A program made the position numbers and the translations under genes. The notes under the pieces are model-generated. The model was not told where the DNA came from, ran no database searches, and saw only the letters and a list, made by a program, of their open reading frames with translations. Of a DNA stretch of 64,000 nucleotides, positions 11,530-23,679 are shown piece after piece (position 1 is the first letter of the stretch; every line of letters begins with the position of its first letter). This DNA comes from Dioscorea cayenensis subsp. rotundata (Eukaryota > Streptophyta > Magnoliopsida > Dioscoreales > Dioscoreaceae): contig NC_052474.1 of assembly GCF_009730915.1 (NCBI RefSeq), positions 2,825,501 to 2,889,500 of the forward strand, in the 5' to 3' direction.

Positions 11530-13553
11530 TTATCTATTAATGGCACAGAGGAAGAGACCTCCATCTATTTGAAGAGTTAACATTGTTTTATACTTGACTG
11601 GTTTCCTCTCATCCCAGAGCTTGAATTTCAAGTAACACAATAAAGTAGCAGCAAAAATCTTCATTTGTCTGTAAGCAAACTCTTTTCCTAAGCATACACG
11701 AGGACCAGCCTGTCCACAAACAAACAATAGTTTTGTTAAGTATTAAAACATCCAATTTCCTTTTCTCAAATCAAGTTCAAATTCATATACTTCTTGCCAC
11801 ACAACAAACCTGAAAAGCTGTGAATTTGAAAGGATTCTCAGGTTCAAAAACTCCATCTTCATTGAGCCATCTCTCTGGCCTGAAAACCTCTGCATCCTCA
11901 CCCCAAAGAAACTTCATCCTCCCCATAGCATAAGGCTGATAAATAATCATATCCCCTTCTCTCACATCAAAACCATCAGGCAATGTGTCATCCTTGCTAC
12001 ATAACTTTGGATCCTGTTAAGCATTTAACATTCAAATAACTTTAATTTGTTTCTTAAAAACAACATTCACATATCTGATACTATAAAAATTTTACCAGTG
12101 GGACTGCAGGGTATAGTCTGAGCGTTTCAGTTAGTGCTGCATGTAGATACTGCATTTTATTGAGAACTTCTTCAGTTAAACTTAATGAGAATTCACCAAT
12201 TGGCACCTTGTCTCTCATGTTAGTAGCTTGTATCACTTCTTCTGCAACTTTCTCTTGTACATCAGGATGCTTGCATAGCATGTATAAGAACCATGACAAA
12301 GTCCCTGCAGTTGTGTCTCTGCCAGCAATCATGAAGTTCAGTATTATGTCTCGCAGATATCGGTTGTTCATGTTCACTGGATCCTTCTCCTTTTCGATCA
12401 AAAATCTCGATAAGATATCTTCTTTCTTCATCTGCAATACCAAGTAATATGATTGATTAAAAAGTTCAAGCAACGAGTTTGATGCATGTTCTTCATTTCG
12501 ATTTGGCTTACAAAATCATCTTGATCTTCAGCAAGTTGCTTTAGCTTGGTGTCAATCAACTTGTATACAAAATCATCAATAATTTTAATGTTCTTCTTCA
12601 TCATGGCCTCCGCACCAACATTCAGATACCTCTTGACCTTCCAAGTAACATCAAAGAAACGACGTGTGACTTGGATGCTAGAATCATCAAAAGCTTTAGC
12701 AAAAGCTTTTCCTTCCTCACTTGTTCCAGAGAGTGTCTTCAATTCCACTCCAAACCCAACTTTAAAGATAGAATCTAACGTTGTTTTCATTAATAAATCC
12801 TGGCATATATAACAATTAAAGCACACATAAAAAGTAAAAACATAAACCATAATTCAAAAACTAATTAAACACCAGTTACTTGAAAAACACATCCAGAGAG
12901 ATACGCACAGAGTATCCATGCATCCATCCATTCTACTTACTTGGATATCAATCATTTGATTCAAAGTGGCAGCCTCTGAAACAAGTTGGCAAAGCATAGA
13001 AGCATTGGTTTTGAACACAACACTGCTGTAATCTCTCAAAACTTTAGTGGAGAACTCATAACTAGCCATCTTTCTCTGGTGACGCCACTTCTCACCATCC
13101 ACAGCAAAAATCCCATCACCAAGTAAATCCTTCATCACATCATAGAAAGAATATCCCTGCAACGTAGTACTTAACAGTGTCATCAATGTTAAATAAAACA
13201 TCAATCTCTAGAGGAACCACTGGATGATCCCTGACCTTGCCATAGTTGGTGAAGTTGGTCTTAAGGATGTACTCAACGTTGGAGGGGTCAACGATGTAGA
13301 CATAGTTGATGGAGGGAGTGAGCATCCTGAAGGTTTTGTGGCGGCGGGAGATGTCGGCCATGAAATCAACAAGTCTAGGAAGGTTAAGTAGCTGGTGAAA
13401 GATGGTTCCAGCCACAGGAGGATAATTTCTCTTCTTGTTCTTGTTCTGGTTTTTCAACAGTGATGGAATAATTGGAAACCATTGAAGCAGATTGAGGACA
13501 TAGAGAAGGAGAAGAAGAGAAGATGCTGCAGCCGCAGCTTGGAGGAATTCCAT
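11530..13553 (-). CDS. Cytochrome P450, CYP704 family (CYP704C-like)
   Basis: Six exons on the minus strand: 13553-13236, 13156-12941, 12799-12512, 12431-12096, 12013-11810 and 11709-11530. All introns are GT-AG and all junctions are phase 0, giving 513 residues, a normal P450 length. The start ATG sits in a GCCATGG context and is followed by a Leu-rich membrane anchor. Visible motifs are WRHQRK (C-helix), AGRDTT at 310-315 (I-helix oxygen activation), ETLR at 376-379 (K-helix), FRPERW at 430-435 and the haem loop FQAGPRVCLG with Cys460. Family-specific runs such as YSFYDVMKDLLGDGIFAVDG and the AGRDTTAGTLSWF helix point to the CYP704 clan-86 group, whose studied members hydroxylate fatty acids in the ER. 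The substrate of C-type members is not known to me. The gene appears intact. Confidence 0.9.
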
Positions 13554-13640
13554 GGCCGGCGCTGTGAACGGTGAAATCCTCACGAATGGTTGGTTGGTTT
13601 CAGTAGTACGGTTAACGAAGCAATTGCTTTAGGTGTTAAT

Positions 13641-13650
13641 ATTTTATAAA
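13641..13650 (-). promoter_or_regulatory. Probable TATA box of the P450 gene
   Basis: On the minus strand TTTATAAAAT lies about 90 bp upstream of the P450 ATG, in DNA that turns AT-rich just beyond it. Confidence 0.45.
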
Positions 13651-13767
13651 GCGTCATTTTAAATTTTTTTAATAATAATTTTAATTTTTAGAGTTTATTT
13701 TTAAATTTTTTAATAATAATTTACTTTTAAAGTCTCATCTTTAAATTTTTTAATAATAATTTTATAA
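13650..13767. repeat. Three tandem AT-rich repeats
   Basis: A unit of roughly 40-45 bp with the core TTTAAATTTTTTAATAATAATTT is repeated three times with small changes, just upstream of the P450 promoter. Confidence 0.7.
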
Positions 13768-15589
13768 ACTAAAAAAAGTTTTGAAAAACTGCCAATAATT
13801 ATTATAATACAAAATATTTTAATTTAATATTTAATATAATCTTAACTAACTTTAAAATTTAAAATAAGATATTAAATATTTTTATTTTGATACTTAATCA
13901 ACCACATATCTTCGTTAACTAACTTTTACAAAATTCAATTTTGATCTTCTATAATGGGTTTTTCACATGTATTTATTTCTCCAAAATTAATATAATATTT
14001 ATTTTTTTAAATTATAAATAAGAGTTTTTATAGTTTTTATATTATTACATTTTTACTTTAGATTTATCTCTTCATGGAGAAACAAAAACAAACATGTATT
14101 TAATAAAACATAAATAAAATTTAACTTTATTAAATAAATTAGAGGATTTATTCTAAAATTCCGTTTTAGGTCTCTGGTTACCTTAAACCGCCATAGTTGG
14201 CTTCTTGTTCTGCAAGAGTTTTTTTTAAAAAAAAACTATTTGAACACGCACGAACCTCTACAAAACAAGTGAAGATGAATAGATCACTCTTTTGCACATA
14301 AGCTTTCTCACACATTACTACAATTCATACTTTAAAAATATGTGATCACATTTATCCTTTTTTTTTTTAATAAAAAAAGTGGCAAGCGGCACATGAGTTG
14401 GTTGCAACATCACCTATGAGTTAATTTCCCTAACGAAGATTCGAACCCTCACCATTTCACACACCACATGAGAGATTTATTTTGGTGCAGCTAACCATTT
14501 GAACAAAGTGGCTTTGACCAACTCTTGCCCTTCTTTCTTCCATAGTTTGTTGCTTTGTTTTTACTTATTTGATTAATTAATTAAGTTATTTTTCATGATA
14601 AAGAAAAAAAAATCAGGCTTGTCGCTTTCAGAATAAGTATATAAAACATTGGTAAACTATCTTGATTAATCAATGGAGCCATTTTTGTGGACTATGGATA
14701 CATGTTTGAAATTTCAACTGATTTAATTATTTATATAACAAATATACCTCAAAATCGAATCTTGAATTAGTCTGATAATGTATGTACACTATGGTTAAAA
14801 ATAAAGTTCACTTCTTTTAAACTTTTATTTATGTATCATAATTGATAATTGAATAAATATTAACCTACCATCAAAACACAACTCAATTTAATTTATTCTA
14901 TATTATATCTGGGTCAAATTTATTTATAATTTTTTAATTAAAATCTTTTGGTTATTTTGGCTTATTAACTCACATGAGAGTTATTTATGTCTAAGAAATA
15001 GAAATCTAGCTTGCCTTTAATTATCATAAATATAATATATTTTATTTATTATTTATTATTTATTTAAATTAAATGGTATATATATTATATTTGACTTATC
15101 ACATATAATTCAAGGTGTCACCTCTGCAATCACTTCTCTTCTAGTGGTTTATTTGATCTGAAAAATATAGTCAGGTTTTATTTATCATATAAGTGATTAC
15201 CCCTAAATATCACGTTGGTTTAAGCGCTTACATACAATATAAATAATAAGATATAATATTTTTTAATTTAAAAAAATAAAAAAATTGTCCATGTTCCTCG
15301 TTAAAAAAACAATTTGTCACATGCATATAACTCAACTCATGACACATGATATTATTTTTTTTTAAAAAAATAATAATTTAAAATTAAAAAAATATAAAAT
15401 TAGTTAACGAGTTATTCATGTATACATAAAAAACAAAAATCACATGCGCCATTGCGCATCACCGCTACAATAGTGATTTAGTGTTTCATTATTTTTCTTT
15501 ATCAAAACGCGAGAGTTTGATGATCAAATTTGTATTTATCCAATTATATTTCCAAAAATAATTTTTATATAAATTTTTAATATAATTTT
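13768..15589. other. Gene-free spacer with a SINE-like piece
   Basis: No coding signal. At 14384-14504 the minus strand has GGTTAGCTGCACC (A-box-like, 14484-14496) and GGGTTCGAATC (B-box-like, 14438-14448), and the piece is bounded by AAAGTGGC at 14376-14383 and 14505-14512. The A-rich tail lies outside the left repeat, so a SINE is possible but not proven. The rest is AT-rich. Confidence 0.4.
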
Positions 15590-17160
15590 TTAAGATGAAT
15601 AAATCATATTTATTGAAAATAAAAGGAGAACAATACAATGATACATTGATACAACTAGCTAAGGTAATTTATACAAGATAGAAGACAAACTGAGATAGGA
15701 GAAAATTAAAACAGAAAAATAAATCAGAAGTCAACTAGGGATGAATGTGAAAAAAACAAAAAAACTAGAATTCGACACAAACAACAGACTATTGCAACAA
15801 ACAAATAGGACTGAACAAGATTGGACGAAACCGACAACTATTAAGTGATTGATTCAGGAGGATTAATGTGAGTAATTCCCAGGAGTTGAGCACAAAAGAA
15901 ATGTGAAATCAAGACTTCTTTGTATCGTCAGAAAAGACTCTTCTAGCTTGGTCCCTTTAATGATCTAGAACATATTTTTCTAGGCAGTAAACATATAATC
16001 AATTTTGCATATAAACGAAAGATGTGATAATGCTATATATGAGAAAATGTTGTTATTCCGTTCGAGCTATATATTCCACTAAATCACTTGAAATAAAGAA
16101 GTTTTCTCAAATCATGAGAAGTAAAAACCCTATTTGAGCCCCTAAGAGATTAAGATCTCCCTAAGGATGGTCGGAATGGTTGGGACATTGAATAAAACGG
16201 AGTAGTGTGTCCAAATCCTTGTTGTGAATGGGACAATTTAATAGCAAACGGTCTATTGTTTCCATTAATGTATGGCATAAAACTCAAGTAGTTGTGGAAA
16301 TTTTGTTACATCCTTATTTTGCCAAGTTGTCCATAGTTAGTATATTTTTTTGTCCAAGGGTAGTTGGCATAAGATTTTAATTTTAAAGGGGCAATGCACT
16401 TTGTAGAAATTGTTTGCTAAATGGGCCCCTAACTCCTAAGACCATTGTCTTTCAAAAAATAGTAAAAGAATTACAAGAAGTTCATTTTTTTCTTCCAACC
16501 CCAAGTCTTGGAGTCTGCGCCTTCAATAATCATTGTTAAGAGACATCCTTGAAGGTCAAGAGGATTAACGTCGATGATGGTGTCGGTTGATGTGAAAAAA
16601 ATCAACTACGGTGAGCTACGTGCTTTGCCATTTGTGGAATAGAAAGGGCCAGGCATCCCTTAGCATTTGTTCATCAAGCCATCTATCTAGCCAGAACAAG
16701 GTAGATATATCCTTCTTTAGCTTAATATCAACGCCCAAAGGAAAGCCTTTTGACATTGAAGTATGCCTTTATAAAAGAACGATTCTTCTGTTCGGTGAAG
16801 TATGGAATAACAATTCTATGCTACGAAGCCAATCGTAATTGAATGAGATCACAAGAGACCAACAAGAGATGTTGATTTTGGAAAGCTTCCACCACAATTT
16901 GCTAAGATTTGCATTTCAAGCATGTAGAATCTGTATCATTCCATAAAAAGTCCCTACGAGTTTTATAAATTTCTTAGATCACCCATTTTGGAAGCTCAAA
17001 CGGTGGGAATAGTGGAGAGTATTGAATTAATTAACAACCACCTAGAGTTTTCAAGAGGCTAGTCGGGCTTAACTAGCCTTGGTGATAGTAATATCTACCT
17101 GAAAATGAAATGGGAACATCGATCACTAAAGTGACCAAGAGTTGATGGTTTAAGGGTGAA
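15590..17160 (-). mobile_element. Decayed LINE (non-LTR retrotransposon), 3' half
   Basis: On the minus strand, broken frames still show landmarks of a plant LINE ORF2 C-terminal part in the right order. First comes ELPKWVI..IYKTRRDFLWND (about 16930-17010), then STLFWLDRWLDEQMLRDAW (about 16650-16720), then the zinc-knuckle-like ETIDRLLLNCPIHNK (about 16220-16265). It ends in TTTATTTTCAATAAATATGATTTATTCATC near 15590, the same 3' signature as the fragment at 9612-9805. Stops and frame changes are numerous, so it is an old, dead copy. The 5' boundary near 17160 is approximate. Confidence 0.62.
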
Positions 17161-17194
17161 AATGTCTGCTAAGTTTGATAACCTTCCACATTTT

Positions 17195-17563
17195 GTGGCT
17201 TTCATTTATAGGGAAGTGATCTGAAGTGAGGAAGTGGGGGAAGTGCTACTTCCCTAAAATGGAGAGGAGTGATTTCACTTCAAGTATTTATGATGTTCAT
17301 TTATCATAAAGTGAGAATAAAATTAGAGAATTTATGTGTTTGGTGAAGTTCTATGAGTTCAAAAAGGACTTCGGGAGTGAAAGTAAATGAGTTTTTTTAT
17401 AGATTGACTCACTTCCCTCCACTTTAGTAAAAAAAAATATACTGGGTTTAGTTCAAAATCCATTTCAGTCGGAAGTGAAGAAAGTGTCACTTCAACACAA
17501 ATGAACACAAAAAAATAAGAAAAATCATACAACTTCTCCCACTTCCTCCAAAATGAACGCCCC
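17195..17563. mobile_element. MITE-like element, possibly PIF/Harbinger type
   Basis: The ends are imperfect inverted repeats: left GTGGCTTTCATTTATAGGGA, right (complement) GGGGCGTTCATTTTGGAGGA. Each is followed by AAGTG-rich subterminal sequence. It is about 369 bp with no coding capacity. The GGGGC-type end suggests PIF/Harbinger, but a clean 3-bp target duplication is not evident. It lies about 260 bp before the start codon of the next gene. Confidence 0.5.
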
Positions 17564-17826
17564 TTGAGGAGTAGATACAGTTGTTGCTATAATAATTTAG
17601 GGAAAAACCTTTAATTTAATGGTTTCAATAATCTTTCTAAAAGGATAAATGGATGCAAGGGCCTCGCTAACCAAAGCCACGAGTTAGATTGGACCAAAGT
17701 GAATTCTCTTCCAACGAAAACCCCCGCCGCCCATCTCCCCTTTCACTGCTTCGTCCTCCCAAATCCGACATCCGACGTCGTTTCACGCTCGCGTTCTTCC
17801 CTTCCCGCTCGGAATTGGGACAATCA

Positions 17827-19975
17827 ATGGCGAGCATACGCAGCGCTCTTCTTGTGAGGCAGTTCATTCGTGCGTCCCCCTTCGTGGGGCTTGCCCAGAG
17901 GTCTTCCATTCGGCTGGTTCAACCCCAAGTTGGGGCTTTGAGGATCAGGTGCGCGGCCTCCAATGCCGGAGATGGAGAAAAGAAGGTCTCTGCTCGCCTG
18001 GCGCTGATGCAGCAGTTGCTTCAGGGAGCTGAAGAGAGGGCACTCTCAGCTGGCTCCGAGCCGACCCCCAAGATCACCCTTGGTATTTAACTCCTTGTCT
18101 TTGAATTCATTGGATTCGATTCGGTGTCTTTTGGTTGGCTTTACTTTTGTCAAATATTTGTTCTGAGTTTTACTGCAATGAGACTTTTTTATGATCATAA
18201 GTAGGAAAAAAGATTGTTTGTGTTTTTTTGGTCTGTATTATTGCAGAAAGAGAGGATGGAGAGGATTATACAAATTTATGCTCTATATTTACACTAGTGT
18301 ACATTGATAAATGGATAAATTGAGGAAAGAAAATGGCTTGTTATTTGTTCTTGTGAATTTGTTGTTTATGTGGGTTAATGAGTATGAAGATTTATAGAAG
18401 TGATGAACTACTGTTGTGCCTCTTCATTGGAATACATGGGAAGGATCCTGTGAATTGTTTTCAGTTTGGATTTTCCTATTAGATTTGGACAAATTTTCAA
18501 TTCTTACTTTCCTTGGTATTGATTTTCAGTCACATATATGGTCCATTTAGATTTTATTGGTTATGGATAGTCAGCTATTTGATTTTTCAAACTTATAATT
18601 TTAGGGTTTTACATAACTTTTGGGTTATACTCTATGCTTGTTGAGAACATGCTGGTGAGAACTGTTTACTTTGCAGACCATGTTACTGTCAGCTTTGCGA
18701 GAAGTGGAGGACCTGGGGGGCAGAATGTGAACAAAGGTTTGTTAATGCTGTTCTATTTCATTGTGTTTTCTTCCTCTTTGTTGAATAATAGGACAATAGC
18801 TACAAAAGATATATTCCTGAATTAGCAATCTATGTTCTAGAGTTCATCAAACTAACTTGCTAATTCTTGGGCTTTTTGGAACAAGTGACTGTAAATGGCT
18901 TGCTAAATGGTGGTGTTTGTTGTTGTTCTATGGCCTCTGATAGTGGTTTACATCTAAAATCTTTATTTATGCAGTATATTGAAGTTTCTTTTCCTTCTCT
19001 AATAAGCTATGCTATAGTTTCTATTATGATTTGGATTGTGGAATTTTCTTTCACTAGAAAACAGATCCTTCAGAGTATTGCTATAATTCCCATTTCTGTT
19101 GCAGTGAACACTAAAGTGGACATGCGCTTCAATGTCAAAAATGCACATTGGCTCAGTGAAAGAGTGAGGGAGAGAATATTCCAAATGGTGATGGATTTAT
19201 CAAACCTTTTAGTTGTTTCTGTTTCTTATAACTGTACTATTGATTCCGTTTTTCTAAGCAAAGGACCTTGAAATATTCATTTTTCTTTAACTTGTTTTAG
19301 TCCTCTTCTAAATTTCTTGACTACTTACCTGCAGGAAAAGAATCGTATCAACAAAGATGGGGAGATTGTCATTTCTTCAACCAAGACTCGAACTCAGAAG
19401 TTAACTTTCATTCCTTCTCCTTGTTTCTAGTCATGTTCTTTGTAATTGACAAAGCATGAGGCTATGTTCTGTTATTCTTCAGGGGTAATATTGAAGATGC
19501 TCTCGAGAAACTGCAGGTACAGTTGGGAATGATTTTTTTAAATTAGTTGTTCCAATCAATCAGATATGAATTGTTTGAATTAATTTATTTTATTTTTATG
19601 ACGAGATCACTCCAATTTCCTTTCACTATTAACTTTTTTAATAGGCTATTATTGATGCTGCTTCGTATGTCCCACCTCCACCTTCAGAAGAGCAAAAGAA
19701 GAGGATCCAGAAATTGTTTGTTCAATTTGTCACTGTGCATTTCTTAGCTCATCTAATATTATCCATTGCTAATGATAACAAGCTTGAACATGTAGTAGAT
19801 CCACAAGTGTTTCACTGGTGTTGCATTTGCATTATAATGCCTTTTGTGATTTAGTAATGACTGTGTAACCTTTGATGATTGAAGGGCTGCTATCGAAGAA
19901 CAGAAGAGAATGCAGAACAAGAAAGCTCTCTCACAGAAGAAATCGATCAGGAGAAACAGAGACAGTTGGGACTGA
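17827..19975 (+). CDS. ICT1-type peptidyl-tRNA hydrolase / class I release-factor-like protein
   Basis: Seven exons (17827-18082, 18677-18736, 19105-19187, 19335-19399, 19483-19516, 19645-19715, 19885-19975) sum to 660 nt, that is 219 residues plus TGA. The N-terminus (MASIRSALLVRQFIRASPF) is Arg/Ser-rich without acids, like a mitochondrial or plastid presequence. It is followed by VSFARSGGPGGQNVNK with the catalytic GGQ at 99-101, VNTKVDMRF, INKDGEIVISS and a basic Lys/Arg-rich tail. A GGQ domain without codon-reading domains plus a basic tail is the ICT1/ArfB architecture. That family hydrolyses peptidyl-tRNA on stalled organellar ribosomes. The frame stays open upstream to an ATG at 17689; 17827 is preferred because it gives a normal presequence. 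The exon 4 donor (GTTAAC) and exon 6 donor (GTTTGT) are weak but keep the frame. Confidence 0.85.
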
Positions 19976-20871
19976 TCATCAGGTGAATCCATGATCACAT
20001 AGCATGGCTTGAGCTCATAAAATCCTCTGATGTTTCTTTTGTTTCATTTATATTCTGAAGTTTCGACCATATGGTTTTAACATCCACTTAAACTACTCTT
20101 GAGAATTTTTCGAGAAAGATTAATATAAGATACCATCTATCAATCCCCTGCAGTTGCGTTGTCGACAATCTACAGCACTGCTATCATGCTGAAAGCTCTT
20201 TCATTTTAAGGTAAATGTACTTTAGCACCTGAAGTGAGTTTCATATATGGAGCCAACTGATATTTACACTGGAAAACGTATATATGTCTCCAGCAGGTTT
20301 GTCTTGACACATGCTGACAACTATTGTTATCTGTTGTGCCCATCTCCAGTTAGCACATTAAGTATATTGTGTTTATGTTCATGAAAGTTGTTTCTTGACT
20401 AATACTTTCCCTTTTTTGAATTGAAGGGAGAAAATTATACAGACTTATTTAGCATTCAAACTGGTTGAAATTATACAGTCATGTTTGATCTGGAATTCTG
20501 ACAGTTGTAGCCTTCCTTGTGTGTTTGTTCACACTTTTTTGTTTAAACTCCAATCTAAACTTCTTTCTTAAGTTTACCAAATCTAATGTCGTGATGCTTA
20601 CTGCTTTGTTTTCAAATACGCGTGCCTGTCAAGCAATCAAAATTGTTCTGCATTCTCGAATGTCTTTCTGATTCTAAAATAAATTTTCAAGAGTCAGGTT
20701 CTCTTAAGTCATTTTCTCACCGTTACAGACATCAACAACAACACAGAAAAAAAAAACCCCTTAAAAAAACAATTTGAAATCTAATCTTTATATATATATA
20801 TATATAAAAGCAAAATTACATAATTTACATCAAATATCAAAATAATAATAATCATCATAATCAACGCGGTT
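19976..20871. other. Convergent 3' spacer
   Basis: This holds the 3' UTR of the GGQ gene and, towards 20740-20870, the 3' UTR of the minus-strand DUF1442 gene, including a (TA)n run near 20790. No other gene is seen. Confidence 0.6.
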
Positions 20872-21516
20872 TCACCGCCGGAAAACATGGAGCTCGCCGG
20901 TGGCACGATCAACACGTTTAATCCACCGACCACAACCACCCTGCAAACCCGGCCCTTTGCCAACACCAACATGAAGAATCTCCAACCCACCACCAATCGG
21001 CAAAAACGCAGTTCTCACCACCCTTGTCCCCCGCCCCATCATCCTCACAGCACCACCGTCCTTCCCGCCGGCGCTCTTGCAAACAACGACCATCCCTCTC
21101 AGCCCCGGCCTCGCACCACCCAACACCCTCGCCGCATCCCTTCTCCTCATATCCACCACCATAAAGTCCACACCTTCCAACTCCCTCACCCTCTCCTCCC
21201 CCTCCCCAACAACAACCTCCGCCGGTGCTACTCCGGCGTGCTCCATCGCCTGCTCGTATTCAACCCTTGTTCTCTCATCCGACACCATGCATACCCTCTT
21301 CCCACCAGTCTCCACGGCCGCTGTTGCAAGCCCAAGACTCGTAGCCACACCAGCACTCCACGCCTCAACTATGAACTCTGCACGCCATCCTCCGGCCATG
21401 GCCGAGACCATCTCAACCACGTTGCTATCCTCTATCTCTATCTCTCCATCGGCCAACGCCTTCACGGCTCCTATGTACGCCTTGGACGCCATCTCCGGAC
21501 ACCAGACAAGCTTCAT
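20872..21516 (-). CDS. DUF1442 family protein, intronless (inverted-pair member 1)
   Basis: A single exon of 214 codons begins MKLVWCPEMASKAYIGAVKA, the standard start of DUF1442 proteins, so the upstream in-frame ATG at 21690 is not used here. The order AMAGGWRAEFIVEAWS, TGGKRVCMVSDE, GVDFMVVDMRRRDAARVL, FLPIGGGLEILHVG and a terminal TGELHVFRR matches the family (PF07279, methyltransferase-like Rossmann fold, function unknown). The coding region is much richer in GC than its flanks, mostly at third positions. It forms a divergent pair with the gene at 23680, whose protein is very similar. A TATA box lies 65 bp upstream. Confidence 0.87.
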   Translation of the reverse strand: MKLVWCPEMASKAYIGAVKALADGEIEIEDSNVVEMVSAMAGGWRAEFIVEAWSAGVATSLGLATAAVETGGKRVCMVSDERTRVEYEQAMEHAGVAPAEVVVGEGEERVRELEGVDFMVVDMRRRDAARVLGGARPGLRGMVVVCKSAGGKDGGAVRMMGRGTRVVRTAFLPIGGGLEILHVGVGKGPGLQGGCGRWIKRVDRATGELHVFRR

Positions 21517-23598
21517 TTGATCTTCTCTTTGGTTTTCTTCGTAGTGGGGGATTGGTAGGCTTATGCGGTGTTTTCTGTTGCTATATATAGACAAAAACAA
21601 GGTCCATGTGGTTGACTTTGGCACACCAAAAAGAAAACTATTAGATATATCAATGTTGCATTTACATTTTATACCATCAAACACATCCAATCTTTTGTTT
21701 TTTTTTTTTTATTAAGTTTATAAATTATAATATGGTCATCTAAAATGGTAAAGTTTGATAATGGGTTGTTATTTGTCCTGCATATATGGATGGATGGGGA
21801 AAGAGCTCAGAGAGCTGATTTTATTGATAAGAAAAAAAGTTTTACAATATTTAAGGATTACAAACCCAAATTAAAAGAACAGACAAAAAGAAAAACAGCT
21901 GAAAAAGCAAAAACTAGAAATAAAAACCATTTACAGAGAATGTTTTCATGATTAGGACATTGGTCAAGTAAGCTCCTTGCTTGCGTTCAAGGGTGATGTA
22001 TTAATGAAGAGAGAGAGAGGGAAAAAAGGACATATATTGGAAGGCAGGTATAAGAAGGTAAAGGTGATGCCGTACTTATCTTTTTGAAGTTCGCCAACAG
22101 TTTTGTTCAGGTCAACGCTTCCGACCAACCAGAAGCAAATGATAGAACTTGTTTAGTGTGATATAGATCATCAAACTTCTTATTTAAATATTGTGTTTAT
22201 TTTCAACTCTTGGGGTTTTTAGTCCATCTATTCGTACATAAACACATATACACAAGTTAATATCTTAAGTCATCCGCACAATTCAAACCAAAATAACCAA
22301 AAATATCAATCTTTTAGCCGCCAAAGATGGGGATGTAGAAGATCTAATAATGTTTTCTTTTCAGCAGCCCCAATGCTTGACTTCTTTCATACATACAAAA
22401 ATGTGCTCTTTGGCCATATCCACTGTATTAGGATGAGACTAACGTGATAATCCAATAATCAACTAATAGTCAATGGTGGCCACTGATAAAAGTGGGGGAC
22501 AAGCTAGCCTCATCCTTGTATCATTTGATGCTTAGTTAGATTACAAAAACAAGACCTTTTGTGATATTCAGCACTCATTGACATTGTTTAATAGTCTTAA
22601 AAAAAATAATATACCCTTAATTAAATAGATAAAGCTATCTTCTGCTTAATTTGCTCTATAGGTCACCCCTTGCGTGGTCCATCATAAAAAGCAATCCACT
22701 TGGGCGCAAGGTTGAGTTCTAATTAAAAGGTTTCATTTGTTTAATATAAGATTAGCTAGATGATAAACACTTAGATTGGCAGCAAGTAGGGTTGGTTATT
22801 AATTAATCAGGAATTCTCATGTGTCAATTTGAGCAACTTGCTTTTATATATAATGAACTTTGAGTAACTCTATTTTGTCTCATCTCTCAAGGGCTCCATG
22901 GACCATGACTTAGTCCGAGAGTACGTCCTCTGGGATGTGACTTGATTTCATATTTTTAACCACCTAAGACAAAAAAATGCAAGTCTTTTTCAGAGTTTGT
23001 TATCATTTCTCACAGCTTTATACTATCTATTAATCAACATATACATCCATTGTCCAAACAAAATTGTTTAAAAAACAATATAAAAACATTTTTTCTTCAT
23101 GCTTATTGTATAAAAGATCATGACAGTTGACCTTGTCTTAGATAACTTTTGTCATGAAACTACATGAAAATTTCATTTATATCTTGCCTTAATATCATTT
23201 GATTATTTGAAGATTTATATATATATATCAAAATAAATCAACTTGTCCGAAAGTCCAGCAGAGAGAATTGAAATTTTCATGCTTGCCTTAGATATATATA
23301 TATATATATACATACATACGGAGACACGCCCACCGGATAAGTACGGGCTTATATTCACCCCCCTTTTCCATAATTTTTTTTTCTATTTTTTTTCCTTGCC
23401 AGTTAAGTAAACATCTCAATTTAGGCAACTTAAATGCTTTCAATGCAAGTTAAATGAGATGAGCAGCCAGGTCACGGTCTTTATCACCACCAAGTCACCA
23501 ATTTGATCCATTTAAGATTCCATTCATTTTCTCATATTTTCTAGTGCAATATATATATACATATACATATATCAACTATCAAGTCATAGTCTTTATTA

Positions 23599-23629
<31 letters not shown>

Positions 23630-23679
23630 TTATATATTTGCACTAAGGACACAGACGCATCACGCATGTCACAATTACA
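21517..23679. other. Divergent intergenic region between the two DUF1442 genes
   Basis: This 2.2-kb AT-rich stretch should hold the promoters of both genes. It shows no open frame. Near 21808-21925 the minus strand ends ..TTGTAAAACTTTTTTTCTTATCAATAAAAT, possibly a LINE tail. (TA)n runs near 23295-23312 and 23598-23618 lie close to the right gene. A TATATAT in the last run, about 45 bp before 23680, could be its TATA box. Confidence 0.5.
21581..21590 (-). promoter_or_regulatory. TATA box of the DUF1442 gene at 21516
   Basis: CTATATATAG, a self-complementary TATA element, lies about 65 bp upstream of the ATG on the minus strand. Confidence 0.6.

Noticed and set aside
17667-17909. Antisense frame over the start of the ICT1-type gene, and the in-frame upstream ATG at 17689
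   Set aside because: The antisense frame is a shadow. The upstream ATG would add 46 residues without family similarity, so 17827 is kept as the start.
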